A DNA stretch of 38,057 nucleotides from an uncultured Gemmatimonadota bacterium. Lineage in GTDB: Bacteria > Gemmatimonadota > Gemmatimonadetes > Gemmatimonadales > GWC2-71-9. The notes below the pieces were generated by a model. The model saw only the letters and a program-made list of their open reading frames with translations, ran no database searches and was not told the origin of the DNA. Shown here piece by piece: positions 33,286 through 38,057 of the stretch (its first letter is position 1; each line of letters opens with the position of its first letter). The position numbers were made by a program, and so were the translations under genes. The stretch covers positions 1 through 38,057 of the forward strand of contig CAMPKP010000015.1 in the NCBI GenBank assembly GCA_946887295.1, given 5' to 3'.

Positions 33286-35223
33286 GTGTCAGTTTCTGAA
33301 TCGAAGGCGCCGCCTCACAGAAGTGCGCTGGCGGCGCTCGCCTTCACCGCGCTCGGCGTGGTGTTCGGCGACATCGGGACCAGCCCGCTCTATGCCATCA
33401 AGGAGTGCTTCAGCGGGCACCACAGCATCCCGCCCACCCCGGAGAACGTGATCGGCGTTCTCTCCCTGATCTTCTGGTCCATCAATTTCATCGTCTCGTT
33501 CAAGTACATCACCTTCGTCCTCCAGGCGGACAACCGGGGTGAGGGAGGGACGTTCGCACTGCTGGCGCAGGTGCGCCCCCGGAGGCAGGCCGGGGGCGGC
33601 CGGCTCGCGCTCCTGACGATGGGCCTGTTCGGTGCCGCCCTCCTGTACGGCGACGGGGTCATCACTCCTGCGATCTCGGTGCTGGGCGCGATCGAGGGCG
33701 TCACGGTGGCGGCGCCGGCGGTGCACCACTGGGTCTGGCCGATCGCAGCGGTGGTCATCACGGCCGTGTTCGCGGTGCAGAAGCACGGCACCCACCGGAT
33801 CGGGCGAATGTTCGGGCCGGTGATGGCGGTGTGGTTCCTCGCGATCGCACTGCTGGGCATCCGCGGCATTCTGATGGCCCCGGAGGTGCTCAAGGCCGTG
33901 AACCCCTGGTACGCCGTCGACTTCTTCGTGCGCGACGGCGTCCAGGGTTTTCTCATCCTGGGCTCGGTCGTCCTGGTGGTGACCGGCGCGGAGGCGCTCT
34001 ACGCCGACATGGGCCACTTCGGCCGGCGGCCGATCCGCCTGAGCTGGTTCGCGGTGGTGCTGCCCTGCCTCCTGCTGAACTACTTCGGCCAGGCCGCGCT
34101 GCTGATGGTGTCCCCCCAAGCCAGGACCAACCCCTTCTTCTCGCTCGCGCCGTCCTGGGCGCTCTACCCGATGGTCGCCATCGCGACCGCGGCCGCGATC
34201 GTGGCGTCCCAGGCCCTCATCTCGGGGGCGTTCTCGCTCACCCGCCAGGCGGTCCAGCTGGGGTACATCCCGCGGGTGACGGTGGTGCACACCTCGAGCA
34301 GCCAGATGGGCCAGATCTACATCCCCGAAGTGAACTGGGCGCTCTGGCTCGGATGCCTCTTCCTGGTGGTCGTGTACCGCAACTCGAGCAACCTGGCGGC
34401 GGCGTACGGGATCGCCGTCACGGGAACGATGCTGACCACCACGCTGCTGTTTCACACCATCCTCTGCGAACGGTGGAAGTGGCCCCGCTGGCGCGCGCGG
34501 GCGCTCACATCGCTGTTCCTGGCAGTGGACCTGGCCTTCTTCAGTGCCAATCTGATAAAGATTCAGGAGGGGGGCTGGTTCCCCATCCTGGTCGGCATCG
34601 GGGTGTACGTGCTCATGACCACGTGGAGCCGGGGCCGGGCACGGCTCCAGGCGATCGTGAGGGAAAACACGCTCCAGATGGACCTCTTCCTGGCCGACGT
34701 GGCCCGGCGCAAGCCCGTTCGGGTGCCCGGCGTCGCGGTCTTCCTCACCTCGGACGTCGCCGGAGCCCCGCCGGTGCTCCTCCACCATCTCAAGCACAAC
34801 AAGGTGCTCCACGAGAAGGTCATCCTGATGTCGGTGGTGACCGAGGAGATCCCGGCCGTGGACGAGGACGAGCGGGTCGAGAGCAGGGCGCTCGGCGAGG
34901 GCTTCTACAAGGTGATCGCCCACTACGGGTTCATGGAGTCGCCCGACATTCCCCGGGCGCTGGCCCAGCTGAGCGCCGGGTCGGCCAACGGTCCTCCCAT
35001 CGTGATCAAGGCGCTCGAGACCAGCTTTTTCCTCGGCCGCGAGACGCTGATCGCGATGCGGAACACGCCTTCCACCACGCCGGTGCCCGACCCGATCGGC
35101 CGGATGTCGATGTGGCGGAAGCGGCTCTTCATCCTCATGACCAGGAACGCCCGCTCCGCCACGGCCTTCTTCGGGCTGCCGCCGAACCGCGTGGTCGAGC
35201 TGGGCGCGCAGATCCAGTTCTAG
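33286..35223 (+). CDS. kup: Kup-type potassium uptake transporter
   Basis: 645 residues, full Kup length. The start LALAFTALGVVFGDIGTSPLYAIKE-type segment (here ALAALAFTALGVVFGDIGTSPLYAIKECF) is the family hallmark. About twelve membrane helices are followed by a cytoplasmic domain from about 460 (TSDVAGAPPVLLHHLKHNKVLHEKVI…). Kup imports K+ with protons. Other conserved blocks are YGDGVITPAISVLGAIEG, TGAEALYADMGHFG and YFGQAALLM. The start is GTG at 33286, since no ATG precedes the family homology and it lies right after TGA of a short spacer. No operon partner is evident; a 275-bp gap follows. Confidence 0.97.
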   Translation: MSVSESKAPPHRSALAALAFTALGVVFGDIGTSPLYAIKECFSGHHSIPPTPENVIGVLSLIFWSINFIVSFKYITFVLQADNRGEGGTFALLAQVRPRRQAGGGRLALLTMGLFGAALLYGDGVITPAISVLGAIEGVTVAAPAVHHWVWPIAAVVITAVFAVQKHGTHRIGRMFGPVMAVWFLAIALLGIRGILMAPEVLKAVNPWYAVDFFVRDGVQGFLILGSVVLVVTGAEALYADMGHFGRRPIRLSWFAVVLPCLLLNYFGQAALLMVSPQARTNPFFSLAPSWALYPMVAIATAAAIVASQALISGAFSLTRQAVQLGYIPRVTVVHTSSSQMGQIYIPEVNWALWLGCLFLVVVYRNSSNLAAAYGIAVTGTMLTTTLLFHTILCERWKWPRWRARALTSLFLAVDLAFFSANLIKIQEGGWFPILVGIGVYVLMTTWSRGRARLQAIVRENTLQMDLFLADVARRKPVRVPGVAVFLTSDVAGAPPVLLHHLKHNKVLHEKVILMSVVTEEIPAVDEDERVESRALGEGFYKVIAHYGFMESPDIPRALAQLSAGSANGPPIVIKALETSFFLGRETLIAMRNTPSTTPVPDPIGRMSMWRKRLFILMTRNARSATAFFGLPPNRVVELGAQIQF

Positions 35224-35453
35224 CCCCCTCTATCGCCTGCCCGTCGTTTGCGGTAGACTCTCGCGGAGTGCACCGCAAGCGGTCGCACCCGCGGTGTGAT
35301 CCGGCCTTGTAAGTGATTTTTCCCGCGTTAGTTACCACGCGTGGCACCGGACTCGCCTTCCCCTGATTGCAGCCGCGACACTACCGTCCGGCGAGGCGTC
35401 GATCCGCCCGATAAGAGCACACCCGGAGTGATCCGGGGCCGCAAAACTAGAGG

Positions 35454-35474
35454 TCTCACCTGACGACGGTGAGA
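35454..35474 (+). promoter_or_regulatory. Leader hairpin before the STAS gene
   Basis: TCTCACC (35454-35460) and GGTGAGA (35468-35474) form a perfect 7-bp stem 24 bp upstream of the STAS start codon; the AAGGAGG ribosome site is free 13 nt later. No U tract follows. Upstream, 35270-35295 has another stem, CACCGC/GCGGTG, and 35335-35344 is the palindrome CCACGCGTGG. Function unknown. Confidence 0.35.
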
Positions 35475-35498
35475 TAGCTCGGTGCCGAAGGAGGATGG

Positions 35499-35813
35499 AT
35501 GAGAACCCCGCAGGAGGTGGAGCGCGGCTTGTCCGCTCCCGATACACTCGGCCTGGAATCCAGGGTCGAGATCCGCAAGGCCGCGATGCAGCTGCTGGAG
35601 GCGATGCCGGAAGGAACCGGACGGCTGGTCATCGACCTCGGCCGCACCCGGCACGTGGATTCCGCGGGACTCGGTGCGCTCATGCTGATTCAGCGCGCCG
35701 CCGCAGAGCGACGCCAGACCGTGGTCCTCCGCAACCCCAGCGAGGAGATCCGCTTCCTCCTCGTGCTCACCAAGCTCTCCGACCTCTTCCACATCGAGCT
35801 GGGCGATGACTGA
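35499..35813 (+). CDS. STAS-domain anti-sigma factor antagonist-like protein
   Basis: 104 residues, a single STAS domain of the SpoIIAA/RsbV type. The key serine is in HVDSAGLGALMLIQRAA, with the preceding strand RLVIDLGRTR and the NPSEEIRFLLVLTKLSDLFHI end. Such proteins bind an anti-sigma factor/kinase and release a sigma factor when the serine is unphosphorylated. No anti-sigma kinase or sigma gene lies in the window. A strong AAGGAGG precedes the ATG with a 4-nt spacer. It is likely linked in regulation to the receiver gene 128 bp downstream, but this is inferred. Confidence 0.9.
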   Translation: MRTPQEVERGLSAPDTLGLESRVEIRKAAMQLLEAMPEGTGRLVIDLGRTRHVDSAGLGALMLIQRAAAERRQTVVLRNPSEEIRFLLVLTKLSDLFHIELGDD

Positions 35814-35940
35814 GTGGGCGCTCCGTGCCATCGGGGGCGCTCGGCTATGGACGCGTCACCCGTGATCCATTAGTGTATCCCGCTGGCGTCTCTCTCCTTA
35901 ATCGCGGTGCCCACCGGCACCGGTTCGCGGGGTGCGAGGC

Positions 35941-36309
35941 ATGACCCAGGCGGCACGCCGCCGGCGGGTGCTCATCGTGGAGGACGAGCCGGCGCTGCGG
36001 CTCAGCTACGATCGAGCCTTCCGGCCGAGGTACGATCTGGCGTTCGCAACCAACGGTGCCGAGGCGATGGAGCAGCTGGAGCAGCATCGTCCCGACGTGG
36101 CGGTCCTCGACATGCGTCTGCCCGATACCGACGGCATCGAGCTGCTCCGCCGCATCCGCCTGTCGCACCCGGACCTGCCGGTCATCATCACGACCGCCTA
36201 CCTGAGCATCGAGCCGCAGCTCAAGGTGCTCGACCTGCCGCACTCGGGTTACATCGTCAAACCCTTCCGACTCGACGAGCTCGGCGCGCGCATCGATGCC
36301 ATCCTCTGA
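35941..36309 (+). CDS. Stand-alone response regulator receiver protein
   Basis: 122 residues, only a receiver (CheY-like) domain with no output domain. Acidic pocket residues are in VLIVEDEPALR, the phospho-acceptor Asp is in VAVLDMRLPDTDG, the Thr is in IITTAY and the Lys in IVKPFRL. Single-domain regulators work by protein contact. The ATG at 35941 is chosen over an upstream GTG at 35932 that adds three residues. It overlaps ccmA by 14 nt, so it is translated with the cytochrome c maturation genes, an unusual pairing. Confidence 0.9.
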   Translation: MTQAARRRRVLIVEDEPALRLSYDRAFRPRYDLAFATNGAEAMEQLEQHRPDVAVLDMRLPDTDGIELLRRIRLSHPDLPVIITTAYLSIEPQLKVLDLPHSGYIVKPFRLDELGARIDAIL

Positions 36310-37024
36310 CGGCGCCGGGAGTCCCGCGCTGCTCGAGGCGCGCGGGCTCCGGCGGTCGTTCGGCGGACTTCGAGTGCTGCGCGGCGTGGACCTGGTCGTG
36401 CGGCCCGGCGAGGCGGTGATCGTCGCCGGGCCCAACGGCGCCGGCAAGAGCACGCTGCTCCGCCTGCTCGCCGGGCTGATGCGCCCCACGGCGGGCGAAG
36501 TCCGGGTCCTGGGGCGACCGCTGCGCGGCGGGGGAGAGGACGCGCGGCGCGCGATCGGCTTCGTCTCGCACCATTCGCTCCTCTACGACGACCTCACGCT
36601 GGCGCAGAACCTCACCTTCGCCGCGCGGCTGTACTCGCTTCCCGCGCCGGCGGCGGCGGCCCGCGCGGCGCTCGAGTCGGCGGGGCTCGCCTCCAGGGCC
36701 GACGACTCGCCGCGCCGGCTGAGCCGGGGACTCACCCAGCGGGCCTCGATCGCCCGCGCGCTGCTGCATGGGCCGAGGGTACTGCTGCTCGACGAGCCGT
36801 TCACCGCGCTGGACGCGACGGCCGCCGAGCGGCTGCGGGAGGAGCTGGCCCGGCGCATGGCCGCAGGGCTCGGGCTGGTAGTGGTCACCCACCGGCTGGG
36901 GGAAGTGTGGGGGCTCGCGACCCGGGTCATGGTGCTGGCCGACGGCCAGTGGGCCTGTGACGAGCCGCGGGGCGAAAGCCTCGAGGCGTTCCTCCCCCGC
37001 TATCACGGCCTGATCGGTGCCTGA
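36296..37024 (+). CDS. ccmA: Heme exporter ATP-binding protein CcmA
   Basis: 242 residues. ABC ATPase with Walker A AGPNGAGKSTLL, signature LSRGLTQRASIARALL, Walker B VLLLDEPFTALD and switch His in VVTHRLGEV. The Q-loop is replaced by the family's IGFVSHHSLLYDDLT, the usual CcmA form. With CcmB and CcmC it forms the ABC complex that loads heme on CcmE for c-type cytochrome assembly. The next genes ccmB and ccmC follow with 8- and 4-nt overlaps. The ATG at 36296 overlaps the receiver gene. Confidence 0.93.
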   Translation: MPSSDGAGSPALLEARGLRRSFGGLRVLRGVDLVVRPGEAVIVAGPNGAGKSTLLRLLAGLMRPTAGEVRVLGRPLRGGGEDARRAIGFVSHHSLLYDDLTLAQNLTFAARLYSLPAPAAAARAALESAGLASRADDSPRRLSRGLTQRASIARALLHGPRVLLLDEPFTALDATAAERLREELARRMAAGLGLVVVTHRLGEVWGLATRVMVLADGQWACDEPRGESLEAFLPRYHGLIGA

Positions 37025-37697
37025 CGCCATCCGCCTGGCGCTCGCGATCGCGGCGAAGGACATCCGTGCGGAACTGCGGAGCCGCACCGCGCTGCTCTCC
37101 GCGGTGGTGTTCGCCGCGCTGGTGCTGGTGGTCTTCAATTTCGCCCGGGATCCCACCGCGCTCGCCGCGGTGGACCTGGCCCCGAGCGTCCTGTGGGTGA
37201 CCTTCGCGCTGGCCTCGATGGTGGCGCTGAACCGGGCGTTCACCATCGAGCGGGAGAACGGCGCCCTCGACGGCCTGCTCCTCGCGCCGGTGCCGCGCGG
37301 CGCGGTCTTCCTCGGCAAGCTGCTGGCGAACCTCGCGTTCGTCGGCACGGTCGAAGCGGTGACGCTGCCGCTGTTCGTCCTGTTCTTCAACGTGGATCTG
37401 GGACACGCGCTGCCCGGCATCCTGGGCGTGACCGCGCTCGCCACGATAGGATTCGTCGCGGTGGGCACCATCTTCAGCGCCATGGCGGTCCGCACCCGGT
37501 TCGCCGAGCTGATGCTGCCGGTGCTGCTGCTGCCCTTCATGGTGCCGCCGCTCATCGGCGCCGTGCAGGTGACCGCGCGGCTGCTCGCCGGACGTCCGTT
37601 GAGCGAGATGCTGGGATGGCTTAGGTTACTCGCCCTCTATGACGTGGTTTTCGTGACGCTCTGCACCATGGTCTTCGCCTCGGTGGTGGACGAATGA
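37017..37697 (+). CDS. ccmB: Heme exporter permease CcmB
   Basis: 226 residues, six membrane helices. The opening LALAIAAKDIRAELRSRTALLSAVVFAALVLVVFNFA and the ERENGALDGLLLAPVPRGAVFLGKLLANLAF block are characteristic of CcmB; PVLLLPFMVPPLIGAV also matches. It starts at a GTG overlapping the ccmA end by 8 nt. It is part of the ccm heme-handling complex in the inner membrane with CcmA and CcmC. Confidence 0.94.
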   Translation: MPDAIRLALAIAAKDIRAELRSRTALLSAVVFAALVLVVFNFARDPTALAAVDLAPSVLWVTFALASMVALNRAFTIERENGALDGLLLAPVPRGAVFLGKLLANLAFVGTVEAVTLPLFVLFFNVDLGHALPGILGVTALATIGFVAVGTIFSAMAVRTRFAELMLPVLLLPFMVPPLIGAVQVTARLLAGRPLSEMLGWLRLLALYDVVFVTLCTMVFASVVDE

Positions 37698-38057
37698 GCG
37701 GGTCCGGCGCCGCGCGCGCCATGATCCGCCGGGGGACCGCGGTCACCGTGCTGGCGCTGCTCGGCCTCGCGGGCGTGTACCTGCTCGCGCTCCGGTACAC
37801 GCCGATCGAGGCCCGGCAGGGTCCGGCCCAGAAGATCTTCTACCTGCACGTGCCGGCCGCGTGGACCGCGCTGCTCGCCTTCTCGCTCGTGGGGCTCTGC
37901 GGCGGGCTCTATCTGTGGCTGAACGACCGGCGGCTGGACCGCTTCGCGGCCTCGTCGGCGGAGGTGGGCGTGGCGTTCGGCGTGGTGATGCTGACCACCG
38001 GCCCGATCTGGGCCAAGCCGATCTGGGGCACCTGGTGGACCTGGGACGCGCGGCTCA
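37694..38057 (+). CDS. ccmC: Heme exporter protein CcmC (partial, cut by window end)
   Basis: The ATG at 37694 overlaps the ccmB stop (ATGA). The visible 121 codons include RYTPIEARQGPAQKIFYLHVPAAWTA, the usual CcmC opening with a heme-site His, then GVVMLTTGPIWAKPIWGTWWTWDARL, the start of the tryptophan-rich WWD heme-binding motif. CcmC delivers heme to CcmE. The rest lies beyond the window. Confidence 0.95.
   Translation, partial: MSGSGAARAMIRRGTAVTVLALLGLAGVYLLALRYTPIEARQGPAQKIFYLHVPAAWTALLAFSLVGLCGGLYLWLNDRRLDRFAASSAEVGVAFGVVMLTTGPIWAKPIWGTWWTWDARL

Overview
This window is about 38 kb of very GC-rich bacterial DNA. It is densely packed with short, often overlapping genes (many 4-nt ATGA/GTGA overlaps), and I see no rRNA, tRNA, insertion sequence, prophage or CRISPR. 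The gene set is that of a free-living aerobic Gram-negative-type heterotroph: PQQ biosynthesis, cytochrome c maturation, cobalamin-dependent methionine synthase, acyl-ACP desaturase, exported lipoproteins and NtrB/NtrC-type signalling. My best guess is the phylum Gemmatimonadota, but this rests on general gene style and was not checked against a database.

Layout. 1-60: tail of an unknown + strand gene and a strong bidirectional hairpin. 147-7157 (minus): methionine/one-carbon operon metH, then a fused homocysteine methyltransferase/MTHFR, then an acyl-CoA dehydrogenase. Its leader carries what looks like a SAM-II riboswitch with a terminator/antiterminator. 7157-9461 (minus): DUF167, YggT, a lipoprotein and an acyl-ACP desaturase. 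9564-10613: a GNAT acetyltransferase behind a near-consensus sigma-54 promoter, divergent from trxC. 10617-13018 (minus): YfcC-type carrier, small membrane protein, CutA and a lipoprotein. 13123-15557 (plus): pruA and a secreted protein. 15584-20464 (minus): a complete pqqABCDE set followed by a two-gene ABC transporter, seven genes mostly overlapping. 20723-23577 (minus): sigma-54 response regulator and its sensor kinase. 23695-29192 (plus): secreted lipoprotein serine protease, TPR protein and a fused two-domain M16 metallopeptidase. 29193-30271 (minus): SpeD-like pseudoenzyme and sugar nucleotidyltransferase. 30349-31761 (plus): CDP-alcohol phosphatidyltransferase, OsmC and an exported protein. 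31814-33244: two divergent small hypothetical genes and a DsbA-like thiol oxidoreductase. 33286-38057 (plus): Kup potassium transporter, STAS protein, receiver protein and ccmA-ccmB-ccmC (ccmC cut by the window end).

How parts work together. MTHFR makes the 5-methyl-THF that MetH uses to make methionine and hence SAM, and SAM would shut the operon off through the leader riboswitch. The pqq operon has its peptide precursor, radical SAM enzyme, chaperone, PqqB and PqqC, plus a transporter that could move PQQ or a peptide. No dedicated pqqF is inside the operon, but an M16 peptidase lies about 6 kb away. Two identical-architecture inverted repeats (TGGGTG-N4-CACCCA) lie between pqqA and the NtrC-type regulator gene.

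Most novel-looking items: the SAM-II leader with an apparent antitermination switch, a SpeD homologue that has lost its self-cleavage serine and catalytic cysteine, the paired operators at pqqA, and the sigma-54 promoter before a lone acetyltransferase. All calls were made by eye, with no similarity searches.
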